From Anaerotignum sp. (GTDB lineage: Bacteria > Bacillota > Clostridia > Lachnospirales > Anaerotignaceae), in NCBI GenBank assembly GCA_020024455.1, contig JAHHTU010000049.1:1-8138 (forward strand): a stretch of DNA of 8,138 nucleotides, read 5' to 3'. The number at the start of each line of letters is the position of its first letter. Position 1 is the stretch's first letter. The translations under genes and the position numbers were made by a program. Below are positions 1 to 6,626 of the stretch, piece after piece. The notes beneath the pieces are model-generated. The model did no database searches and was not told where the DNA came from. It was given only the letters and a program-made list of their open reading frames with translations.

Positions 1-62
1 ATATATCTATTTACATACTTCTATTTCAAATATCAATGATACAAATATATAAAAAGAGCGAT

Positions 63-97
63 GCATATGTTTATTTTTTATAAAAAATACCATATGC
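63..97. repeat. 35-bp near-perfect inverted repeat upstream of cas3
   Basis: The outer arms GCATATG (63-69) and CATATGC (91-97) are exact reverse complements. They enclose a perfect 18-bp palindrome at 72-89, TATTTTTTATAAAAAATA, with two bases between arm and core on the left and one on the right. This symmetry is seen directly. It could be an operator for a dimeric regulator of the cas operon, since it lies just upstream of the best candidate promoter. It could also be a cruciform-prone element or part of a terminator for a gene left of the window. The T-run that would follow a terminator stem starts only at 105, a few bases away, so a terminator is less convincing. Confidence 0.6.
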
Positions 98-100
98 TAA

Positions 101-129
101 TTGATTTTTTTCACAATATATGATATGTT
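101..129 (+). promoter_or_regulatory. candidate sigma-A promoter for the cas operon
   Basis: TTGATT (101-106) is followed after 17 bp by TATGTT (124-129). A TG dinucleotide at 121-122, one base before the -10, makes an extended -10. Each hexamer matches the consensus at four of six positions. Transcription would start near 136 and leave a leader of about 118 nt before cas3. In DNA this AT-rich, chance matches are common. The call rests mainly on the spacing, the extended -10 and the lack of a better candidate closer to cas3. Confidence 0.3.
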
Positions 130-134
130 TATAA

Positions 135-162
135 AAAAATATGCAATAAAATGCATTTTTTT
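135..162 (+). terminator. AT-rich hairpin with T-tracts (terminator-like or 5' UTR hairpin)
   Basis: TGCA at 142-145 pairs with TGCA at 152-155 around a 6-base loop. The stem continues outward through an A:T pair, one T:T mismatch and five more A:T pairs (135-139 with 158-162). A second T-run follows at 164-169. The layout resembles a weak, possibly bidirectional intrinsic terminator for an upstream gene outside the window. If the promoter at 101-129 is real, this hairpin would instead sit at the very 5' end of the cas mRNA. The stem has only two G:C pairs, so its strength is doubtful. Confidence 0.3.
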
Positions 163-253
163 GTTTTTTATATGGCAAATATATGACAAATAATAGTGAA
201 AACAATCCATCAACCAAACATAGTTTTTGACCGTATCATGAGGAGAAATATCC

Positions 254-2461
254 ATGTATCTTGCACATATCAACGAAAATACAAAAGAAACACAAAGTAT
301 ACAGGAACATAGCAATGGCACTGCAAAAAAAGCAAAATCTTTTGCCCGTCCACCTTTTGATGACTTGGTATTTCATATGGGACTGTTGCATGATATTGGC
401 AAATATCAAGAAGATTTTCAAAAACGTATTCGTGGTGCAAACATTCGTGTAGAGCATTCTATTTGTGGTGCAAAAGTGCTTTCTGATATACAGCCTCCCT
501 TGCGTCATATGATGCAATATTGCATTGCAGGACATCACAGCGGTTTGCCAGATGGCGGCTTTTTGAATGACACATCGGATATGCCAACCCTAAGCGGCAG
601 GCTCAAACGAAAATCACAATCCTTTGACGCATATCAAAAAGAGCTTTCCATGCCACAATGGAATGATAAAGCCATTGTTTCTTTTCTCATTGCGGATTGC
701 AATAACGACTGGTCTGCTTTTTTACATCGTTTTGCATTTTTTACAAGGTATTGTTTTTCCTGTCTGACAGACGCAGACAGTTTGGATACGGCAGAATTTA
801 TGCAAAGAAACACAGAACGTACCTTACACAGCAATTTTGAAAACTGCTTGAAAAAACTCAAAAAACAATTCACTGCATTTTCTTGTCAAACCGATTTGCA
901 AAAAACAAGAGCAGTTTTGCAAGAAGAAGTATTTTCTCATGCAAAAGAAGATGCCGAGCTTTATTTCATGCAAATGCCAACCGGTAGCGGAAAAACGCTT
1001 TGTAGTATGCAATTTGCATTGATGCGTGCAAAAAAAACAGGCAAACAAAGGATTATATATATCATTCCCTATAACAGCATCATTGACCAGACTGCAGAAA
1101 TTTTTACAAATTTATTTGGAAAAGATGCAAAGATTCTCAGACACCAGTCTACATTCTCCCCCGAAGAAAGCGAAACATACAACGAGGCAGAAATACGCCG
1201 TATACAGCTTGCGACAGAAAATTGGGACGCACAAATCATCATCACAACCGCAGTACAATTTTTTCAATCGCTGTATGCTAGTAAACGCAGCCAACTTCGG
1301 AAAATGCATCATATGGCTGACAGCATACTGATTTTTGATGAAGTGCATCTGCTGCCGATTTCATTTTTACAGCCATGTTTGGAGGGGATTTCTTTTTTAT
1401 GTCACTATCTTGGAAGCGAAGCCGTATTTTTGACTGCAACCATGCCAAACTTTCCGAAGTTGCTGAAAGCATATGTTGGACTGGATTTGAATATACTTCC
1501 TTTGATTTCCCATACAGAACATTTTTCTGTTTTTGAGAAATGCCAATATGCATTACAAGAACATATCACCATGGAAACGCTTTTATATCAAGCAGAACAA
1601 AGCCCTGCTTCTTTAATCATTGTCAATCAAAGAAAAACTGCACGAGAGATATATGCCGCCTGCAATACAAAAAAGAAATATCATCTTTCTACTTATATGA
1701 CACCATTGGACCGTATGCGTATCATCGCAGAAATCAAAACAGAGCTTGCAAAACAATCCAAACTTTATCCAAATACGGAGGAAATACCCAAAGAGGAGCA
1801 TATTCTGGTTGTTTCTACCTCTTTGATAGAGGCAGGGGTTGATTTGGATTTCATAAGCGTATTTCGGGAGTTGACAGGGTTGGACAGTGTGTTGCAGGCA
1901 GGCGGTCGCTGTAACAGAGAAGGAAAACGCACATATGGACAAGTTGTTGTTTTTTCTTTGGAGAACCACCGCTATCAGCATCGTCGTGATGTACGTGGAG
2001 AAATTACGAAAGGACTGTTTCAGGAATTTTCCTCTGTTTCTTCACCGGAATGTATTGACACATACTATGAGCGATGGATGCAATTACAATCAAAAGAAAT
2101 TAGCAAACACAGTCTCAAACAATATTTTCCGAATGGAATTTCTCCACAATCTATCGCTTCGATTCCATTTCGGCAATATGCAGAGGAGTTCTCTATCATT
2201 TCTTCGCATCAAGTTTCTGTGGTAATTCCACAAGATGAAAAAAGCAATGCATTCGTTGCAGAGCTTTTGCAAAATCATTTTGTATCAGAAAGAAGTCTGC
2301 AACCATATATGGCTGCTGTTTCCCCAAGTGATTTACAATCTCTTGCGGAGCAACACGTAGTCAAGCAGGTACAAAACGGTGTTTGGATATTGACAAATCC
2401 TGCTTACTATCAGCAGGAAATCGGTGTGTTATGGGAAGCATCTGACATTTATTTGGAATGA
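254..2461 (+). CDS. cas3: Cas3 helicase-nuclease, type I-C
   Basis: Effector nuclease-helicase of 735 aa, recruited by Cascade to unwind and degrade target DNA. The N-terminal HD nuclease shows H19, the H46-D47 pair in LLHDIGK, H68 in VEH, H94-H95 in GHHSG and D173/D175 in DADSLD, so its metal site looks intact. The helicase follows: Walker A MPTGSGKT at 241-248, motif Ia near 269-280, DEVH at 362-365, LTATMP at 393-398, motif V near 519-533 and the arginine-finger motif QAGGRCNREG at 548-557. The length fits a single-chain Cas3 with both domains. The start is well defined: AGGAG at 241-245 lies 8 nt before the ATG, and an in-frame TGA at 239-241 rules out an earlier start. It is the first gene of the operon, as usual in type I-C. 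Its stop overlaps an upstream alternative start of cas5c. Confidence 0.97.
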   Translation: MYLAHINENTKETQSIQEHSNGTAKKAKSFARPPFDDLVFHMGLLHDIGKYQEDFQKRIRGANIRVEHSICGAKVLSDIQPPLRHMMQYCIAGHHSGLPDGGFLNDTSDMPTLSGRLKRKSQSFDAYQKELSMPQWNDKAIVSFLIADCNNDWSAFLHRFAFFTRYCFSCLTDADSLDTAEFMQRNTERTLHSNFENCLKKLKKQFTAFSCQTDLQKTRAVLQEEVFSHAKEDAELYFMQMPTGSGKTLCSMQFALMRAKKTGKQRIIYIIPYNSIIDQTAEIFTNLFGKDAKILRHQSTFSPEESETYNEAEIRRIQLATENWDAQIIITTAVQFFQSLYASKRSQLRKMHHMADSILIFDEVHLLPISFLQPCLEGISFLCHYLGSEAVFLTATMPNFPKLLKAYVGLDLNILPLISHTEHFSVFEKCQYALQEHITMETLLYQAEQSPASLIIVNQRKTAREIYAACNTKKKYHLSTYMTPLDRMRIIAEIKTELAKQSKLYPNTEEIPKEEHILVVSTSLIEAGVDLDFISVFRELTGLDSVLQAGGRCNREGKRTYGQVVVFSLENHRYQHRRDVRGEITKGLFQEFSSVSSPECIDTYYERWMQLQSKEISKHSLKQYFPNGISPQSIASIPFRQYAEEFSIISSHQVSVVIPQDEKSNAFVAELLQNHFVSERSLQPYMAAVSPSDLQSLAEQHVVKQVQNGVWILTNPAYYQQEIGVLWEASDIYLE

Positions 2462-2466
2462 ATAAA

Positions 2467-2471
2467 AGGAG
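2467..2471 (+). promoter_or_regulatory. ribosome binding site deciding the cas5c start
   Basis: AGGAG lies 10 nt before the ATG at 2482. It favours this start over the ATG at 2458, which overlaps the cas3 stop as ATGA and would add eight residues. Starting at 2482 gives an N-terminus beginning MSYGFK, which matches the typical beginning of Cas5c proteins. Confidence 0.65.
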
Positions 2472-2481
2472 TGTAAAAAAG

Positions 2482-3210
2482 ATGAGTTATGGATTTAAGA
2501 TTATGGTAGAAGGGCCATATGCCTGTTTCACCAGACCGGAAATGAAAGTAGAACGTGTCAGCTATGATGTGCCAACGCCGGGGGCTTTGGAAGGAATGTT
2601 GAAAAGCATTTATTGGAAACCCGCAATCCGCTATGTCATTGACCAGATTGTGGTATTCTCCCCGATTGATTTTATGAATGTTCGCAGAAATGAAGTCAAA
2701 GATAAAATTCCTTACAGCAAGATACGAGGGCAGATGAAACAGGGTGGCAATGATTTTTATTTAGATGCCACTGCATCTAGAAACCAAAGAGCTTCCGTTA
2801 TTTTGAAAAATGTCAAATATGGCATTGCCTTCCATTTTGAATTAACGGGACTTTGCAACACAGAGGAAACAGACGCAGAAAACAAACATTATCATATCAT
2901 CAAACGCCGACTGGAAAAAGGGCAATGTTTCCGCACCCCTTGCTTTGGTTGCAGCGAATTTCCTGTGAGAAAAATGACACTTGTAGAAGATTTTGATATG
3001 CAGGAAATCAGTAAAGAAATTTATGATATGGGCGATGTGGACTTAGGCTATATGAGTTATGGAGTACGCTTTCATGATGGCGGAACGCCCATCAACGGAG
3101 ATTGGGAAAATCCAAAATTCTCCGATTGTGCAGATACGGTTTATTATCGTCCGCATATGGTACATGGTGTCATTGATGTGCAAACGTATAGGAGGGGAAG
3201 TAAATGCTGA
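2482..3210 (+). CDS. cas5c: Cas5c (Cas5d), crRNA-processing Cascade subunit
   Basis: A 242-aa RAMP protein. In type I-C there is no Cas6: Cas5c itself cuts the repeat and then holds the crRNA 5' handle in Cascade. The N-terminal block with the motif FTRPEMKVERVSYDVPTP (16-33) and IYWKPAI (43-49) is diagnostic. The catalytic residues known from Bacillus halodurans Cas5d (Tyr, Lys, His) appear to correspond to Y44 in IYWKP and K135-H136 in the NKHY segment. That segment is followed by KRRLEKGQCF, which includes a glycine-rich RNA-binding loop, and then FGCSEF. The chosen start is the ATG at 2482 with AGGAG ahead of it. An upstream start at 2458 is possible and would couple the gene to cas3 by a 4-bp overlap. 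The 3' end overlaps cas8c by 7 bp and contains its ribosome binding site. The repeat in this window has the hairpin this enzyme would need. Confidence 0.95.
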   Translation: MSYGFKIMVEGPYACFTRPEMKVERVSYDVPTPGALEGMLKSIYWKPAIRYVIDQIVVFSPIDFMNVRRNEVKDKIPYSKIRGQMKQGGNDFYLDATASRNQRASVILKNVKYGIAFHFELTGLCNTEETDAENKHYHIIKRRLEKGQCFRTPCFGCSEFPVRKMTLVEDFDMQEISKEIYDMGDVDLGYMSYGVRFHDGGTPINGDWENPKFSDCADTVYYRPHMVHGVIDVQTYRRGSKC

Positions 3211-5030
3211 TACAGGCATTATGTGAATATCACGATATTTTAGCACAAAGCGGTAAATTGGTTCCTGATGGGTATTCTGCCGTTCCCATTCATTATTGTA
3301 TTTCTTTACGTGCAGACGGCAGTATTGCAGGCATTTATAACTGTGAAACCATAGAAACCAGTATTGATAAAAAAGGAAAACAAAAACAAAAGTTCGTACC
3401 AACAGAAATGACATTACCCAAACGCACACAAAAACCGGGCATTGATGCCAATATTGCAGAACATCGTCCATTATATCTGTTTGGGTTGCAGTATGACGAT
3501 GGTAAATTGTCTGCACAAGACCGTACACAAAAAGCCAAAAAATCTCATGCAGCATATGTAGAAAAAAATCTCATATTTTTAGAGGGCTTGGATTCTCCCA
3601 TGATTTCCGCCTATCGTGCATTTTTAACATATTGGCAAGCGGAACATGAGTTGGAAAATCCGTTTTTGTTGGAATTGGGTAAAAAATATAATACCTCCGG
3701 ATATATTTTTTCTTTGGAGGGACACCCGGAAATCATGTTACATACAGAACCGGCATTGCTTGCAAAATGGGAATCGCTTTACAAAAGCCAACAAGAACAA
3801 ACAGAAGATACCCAAAAAATGCAATGTGCAGTCACAGGAGAAGAAGCCCCGATTGCACGCATTCATGAAAAAATCAAAGGCGTGCTGGGAGGATTGGCGA
3901 CAGGTACGGTACTTATCAGTTATAAAAACAGTGCAGAAACCTCCTACGGAAAAGAACAGTCCTATAACAGCAATATTTCTGAAACAGTCATGCAGAAATA
4001 TACAAGCACACTCAATTATTTATTGAAAGCAAAAAATCATCATATCTTCTTAGAAGGTATGACGCTTGTGTTTTGGAGCATGACAAAACAATCAGAAGCC
4101 GATGATATGATGTCCGCTTTTCTATATGCAAATTATGACCAAATGGACGCTTCACAGACGGGAGAAATGTTGCAAAAACTTATGGAGCAAGCACAAAAAG
4201 GCAGCATTTTACCGGAAAAAATCGCTTCTACTTGCAACATTGACCCAAATGTTGACTTTTATATTGTTGGTTTTCTCCCAAATACATCTCGGCTGTCATT
4301 AAAATTTTTGTACCATAAAAAATACGGTGAAATTTTGCAACATATCGCAGAACATCAAAATGATTTGCAAATCGGGAAAACATTACGTCCCATTGGTATC
4401 AGTCAAATTTTGTATACTTTATTGCCACCCACAAGCAAAAATGCCACTGTTCCACCGGCACTGACAGCAAAAATCATGGAATCTGTGTTGTATGGCACAC
4501 CTTATCCCATTTCATTGTTATCGCATATGGTCAAAAGGGTGAAAACAGATACCGACGTATCTGTCAGCCGTATTCGGGCAGGTGTCATTCGTGGTTGTAT
4601 CAATCGCTATGCAAGAAGGAATCAAAAGGAGGAATTTCAAATGTGTTTAGATGAACAAAATACAAATCAAGCATATGTATGCGGAAGGTTATTTGCAGTT
4701 TTGGAAAAATTACAAAAAGATGCTCTGGGAAATGGCATCAATCGTACCATCAAAGATGCTTATTTTGCATCTGCTGCCTCAAAACCCGCTTTGGTGTTTC
4801 CAAAAATGCTAAAACTTGCACAACATCATCTGAATAAAGCCAAAAACCCTGTATATTACAACAAATGCATGGGAGAAATCATTGCCTTATTGGACGGAAA
4901 ATTCCCTGACACACTCTCTTTGATGGAACAAGGAAAATTTATCATTGGATATTATCAGCAGTATGAAAGCTTTTTTGAGAAAAAAGAAAATGCACAACAT
5001 TTGGATATGACACAAGAAACAGAAATATAA
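3204..5030 (+). CDS. cas8c: Cas8c (Csd1), large subunit of type I-C Cascade
   Basis: A 608-aa large subunit that, by family knowledge, recognises the PAM in target DNA and is needed to recruit Cas3. Recognition rests on family blocks: the N-terminus MLIQALCEYHDILAQ, the block CAVTGEEAPIARIHEKIKGV at 208-227, the following GxGTxLISYKNSAETSYGKEQ-like stretch near 230-252, and YTSTLNYLL near 266-274. AGGAGG at 3190-3195 lies 8 nt before the ATG, and the gene overlaps the end of cas5c by 7 bp, so it is probably translationally coupled. The C-terminal 129 residues (from M480) are mostly helical in appearance. They are probably also made as a separate Cas11c protein from an internal start listed below. 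No frameshift or premature stop is seen. Confidence 0.95.
   Translation: MLIQALCEYHDILAQSGKLVPDGYSAVPIHYCISLRADGSIAGIYNCETIETSIDKKGKQKQKFVPTEMTLPKRTQKPGIDANIAEHRPLYLFGLQYDDGKLSAQDRTQKAKKSHAAYVEKNLIFLEGLDSPMISAYRAFLTYWQAEHELENPFLLELGKKYNTSGYIFSLEGHPEIMLHTEPALLAKWESLYKSQQEQTEDTQKMQCAVTGEEAPIARIHEKIKGVLGGLATGTVLISYKNSAETSYGKEQSYNSNISETVMQKYTSTLNYLLKAKNHHIFLEGMTLVFWSMTKQSEADDMMSAFLYANYDQMDASQTGEMLQKLMEQAQKGSILPEKIASTCNIDPNVDFYIVGFLPNTSRLSLKFLYHKKYGEILQHIAEHQNDLQIGKTLRPIGISQILYTLLPPTSKNATVPPALTAKIMESVLYGTPYPISLLSHMVKRVKTDTDVSVSRIRAGVIRGCINRYARRNQKEEFQMCLDEQNTNQAYVCGRLFAVLEKLQKDALGNGINRTIKDAYFASAASKPALVFPKMLKLAQHHLNKAKNPVYYNKCMGEIIALLDGKFPDTLSLMEQGKFIIGYYQQYESFFEKKENAQHLDMTQETEI
4625..4632 (+). promoter_or_regulatory. 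internal ribosome binding site for Cas11c
   Basis: AAAGGAGG inside the cas8c reading frame lies 8 nt before an in-frame ATG at 4641. It matches the anti-Shine-Dalgarno sequence about as well as any site in the window, although here it must also encode Lys-Glu-Glu. An ideal site at ideal spacing, in frame and at the position expected for Cas11c, is unlikely to be chance. Confidence 0.8.
4641..5030 (+). CDS. cas11c: Cas11c, small Cascade subunit from an internal start within cas8c
   Basis: In-frame internal gene of 129 aa that shares the cas8c stop and starts at Met480 of Cas8c. In type I-C systems the small subunit Cas11 is known to be made by internal translation from the cas8 3' region. It lines the Cascade belly and stabilises the target and non-target strands. 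Here AAAGGAGG (4625-4632) lies 8 nt before the ATG. The product is predicted to be largely alpha-helical, with Leu/Lys-rich segments such as RLFAVLEKLQKDAL (16-29) and PKMLKLAQHHLNKA (54-67), and an aromatic segment with YYQQYESFF (104-112). Its size fits the family. The internal start is direct sequence evidence. That the product is made and assembles is inference from the family. It would be missed by annotation that allows only one gene per frame. Confidence 0.8.
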   Translation: MCLDEQNTNQAYVCGRLFAVLEKLQKDALGNGINRTIKDAYFASAASKPALVFPKMLKLAQHHLNKAKNPVYYNKCMGEIIALLDGKFPDTLSLMEQGKFIIGYYQQYESFFEKKENAQHLDMTQETEI

Positions 5031-5048
5031 ACAAAAGAAATGGATATT

Positions 5049-5055
5049 AAGGAGG
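5049..5055 (+). promoter_or_regulatory. strong ribosome binding site for cas7c
   Basis: AAGGAGG lies 9 nt before the ATG at 5065, in the 34-bp gap after cas8c, the largest gap between genes of the operon. A strong independent site fits the need for many Cas7 copies per complex. Confidence 0.7.
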
Positions 5056-5064
5056 AAAAGAAAT

Positions 5065-5958
5065 ATGAGCAAAAAACTTTTAGACCACAGATATGATTTT
5101 GTAATGTTGTTTGATGTGGAAAACGGTAATCCAAATGGTGACCCGGACGCAGGCAATAGCCCCAGAGTCGATGCCGAAACAGGTTTTGGATATGTTACAG
5201 ATGTCTGCCTGAAACGTAAAATCAGAAATTATGTAGACTTGTATATGGAAGATTGTGAACAAGATGCAGAACGAAAAAATGCTTGTGGTATTTTAATCAA
5301 ACCGGATAAACCATTGAACCGCAAATTCACGGACGCACATGAAGCATTGCAGGAAACAAAAGCAGATACAAAGGATATCGACCCACAAGTGCAGGCAAGA
5401 GCGTATATGTGCAGCCATTATTTTGATGTGCGTACATTTGGTGCAGTCATGGCTACAGGCGGTAAAGAGATTTCCTGTGGCATTGTGCGTGGCCCTGTAC
5501 AAATCAATTTTGCAAGAAGCCTTTCCCCCGTCAATGTAGAAGATGTTACGATTACAAGAATTGTTCGTACAAAAGAAGAAAAAGAAAAAGAAAAAGAGCA
5601 GTATGCACAAATGGGGAAAAAAAGTATCATACCTTACGGACTGTATCGTGCAGAAGGCTATGTATCCGCCTCTCTTGCACAGAAAACAGGTATGACAGAA
5701 GATGACCTTGCTCTGCTTTGGGACGCAATCATCAATATGTTTGAACATGACCATAGTGCCGCAAGAGGAAAAATGTGTATGCGTAAACTCTATGTTTTTG
5801 AGCATGAAAGCATTTTGGGAAATTGCCCTTCCCATATTCTCTTTGATAAGATTTCCGTTGTACAGAAATCGGATATGCCGCCCAGACAGTTTACAGATTA
5901 TGAAATTACAATTGATACAGCAATGCCTTCCGGTGTCAAGCTGGAAGAAAAGATTTGA
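5065..5958 (+). CDS. cas7c: Cas7c (Csd2), crRNA-binding backbone subunit
   Basis: A 297-aa RAMP protein that polymerises along the crRNA spacer to form the Cascade backbone (about seven copies in characterised type I-C complexes). Family blocks are clear: FDVENGNPNGDPD at 16-28, YFDVRTFGAVM at 119-129, GPVQINFARS at 143-152, and QMGKKSIIPYGLYRAEGYVSA at 182-202 with a Gly-Leu-Tyr core. A charged Glu/Lys stretch at 171-178 is encoded by three tandem GAAAAA units (5578-5595). The start has AAGGAGG at 9 nt spacing. The TGA stop (5956-5958) overlaps the TTG start of cas4. The length is typical and the frame is intact. Confidence 0.96.
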   Translation: MSKKLLDHRYDFVMLFDVENGNPNGDPDAGNSPRVDAETGFGYVTDVCLKRKIRNYVDLYMEDCEQDAERKNACGILIKPDKPLNRKFTDAHEALQETKADTKDIDPQVQARAYMCSHYFDVRTFGAVMATGGKEISCGIVRGPVQINFARSLSPVNVEDVTITRIVRTKEEKEKEKEQYAQMGKKSIIPYGLYRAEGYVSASLAQKTGMTEDDLALLWDAIINMFEHDHSAARGKMCMRKLYVFEHESILGNCPSHILFDKISVVQKSDMPPRQFTDYEITIDTAMPSGVKLEEKI

Positions 5959-6626
5959 GTGAAGAAATCACAATACGCTCCATTCAGCATTATTTATATT
6001 GCCCCCATCGCTGGGGGCTTTTGGAAATAGAAAAGGTATGGGCAGAAAATTTTTTTGTAACCAAAGCGAATTTTCTACACGAACACGTCCATAATGATGT
6101 ATTTGCTTATGCAAGACGGGGAAGGATTGTATTCCCTGCCGTTCGGGTATATTGTGATGCACAACCCTATCATTTATTTGGTGTTACTGATTGTATCGAA
6201 GCAAAGAAATCTTCTTCCGGTATTTCCATAGAAGGTTATCCTGAGCGTTATCAGCTTTGCATTGTGGAATACAAACCAACACAACCCAAAACAGAAGCAT
6301 ACCATATAGATGATTTGATGCAGGTATTTGCACAGAAATTATGCGTAGATGCTGTTTTTGGCGGGGATTGTGATGCAGAGCTATATTATGCAAACACGAA
6401 AAAAAGAGTGCATTTGCCACTCAAAGAAAACTTTACAGAATATGATGCAAAACTCAAAAACATTTTGAAAGAAATGCGGCAATACTTGCAGAAAGGGCAA
6501 ATTCCACCAAAACAAAAAGGACAAAAATGTTCCGGCTGTTCTTTGAAAGATATTTGTATGCCTTCTGTCAAAAAGGTATCCAAGATACAAAAAGAAATAC
6601 AGAAATTGATGGAGGAAGAAGTATGA
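5955..6626 (+). CDS. cas4: Cas4 RecB-like nuclease of spacer acquisition
   Basis: A 223-aa iron-sulfur, PD-(D/E)XK (RecB family) nuclease that trims prespacers and helps select PAM and orientation with Cas1-Cas2. Four cysteines fit the Fe-S cluster: C16 in YCPHRW, and C192, C195 and C201 near the C-terminus (CxxC-x5-C). Nuclease residues: His44/His46 in HEHVH, D79 in GVTD, the E105-Y106-K107 motif in VEYKP, and Q123/Q127 in LMQVFAQKLC. The start is a TTG at 5955 fused to the cas7c stop as TTGA. No in-frame ATG occurs before about residue 122, and residues before that include the first Fe-S cysteine and catalytic residues, so the TTG start is needed. Only a weak GGAAG (5943-5947) precedes it, so translation probably depends on re-initiation after cas7c. 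The stop overlaps cas1 by 4 bp. Confidence 0.94.
   Translation: MSEEITIRSIQHYLYCPHRWGLLEIEKVWAENFFVTKANFLHEHVHNDVFAYARRGRIVFPAVRVYCDAQPYHLFGVTDCIEAKKSSSGISIEGYPERYQLCIVEYKPTQPKTEAYHIDDLMQVFAQKLCVDAVFGGDCDAELYYANTKKRVHLPLKENFTEYDAKLKNILKEMRQYLQKGQIPPKQKGQKCSGCSLKDICMPSVKKVSKIQKEIQKLMEEEV

Noticed and set aside
97..321. Open frame of 74 codons on the - strand across the cas3 start
   Set aside because: It spans AT-rich non-coding DNA and antisense to cas3, has no family resemblance, and its hydrophobic, Cys/Tyr-rich composition fits a chance frame.
3043..3555. Open frame of 170 codons on the - strand over the cas5c-cas8c junction
   Set aside because: It is fully antisense to two well-supported cas genes and has no recognisable domain, so it is a shadow frame.
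5293..5835. Open frame of 180 codons on the - strand antisense to cas7c, with a polyphenylalanine stretch
   Set aside because: The Phe run is just the complement of the A-rich Glu/Lys codons of cas7c, and nothing else supports a gene.
6527..6622. Upstream extension of the cas1 frame by 32 codons
   Set aside because: It lies within cas4 and lacks Cas1 character. The ATG at 6623 has a good ribosome site and a family-like N-terminus.
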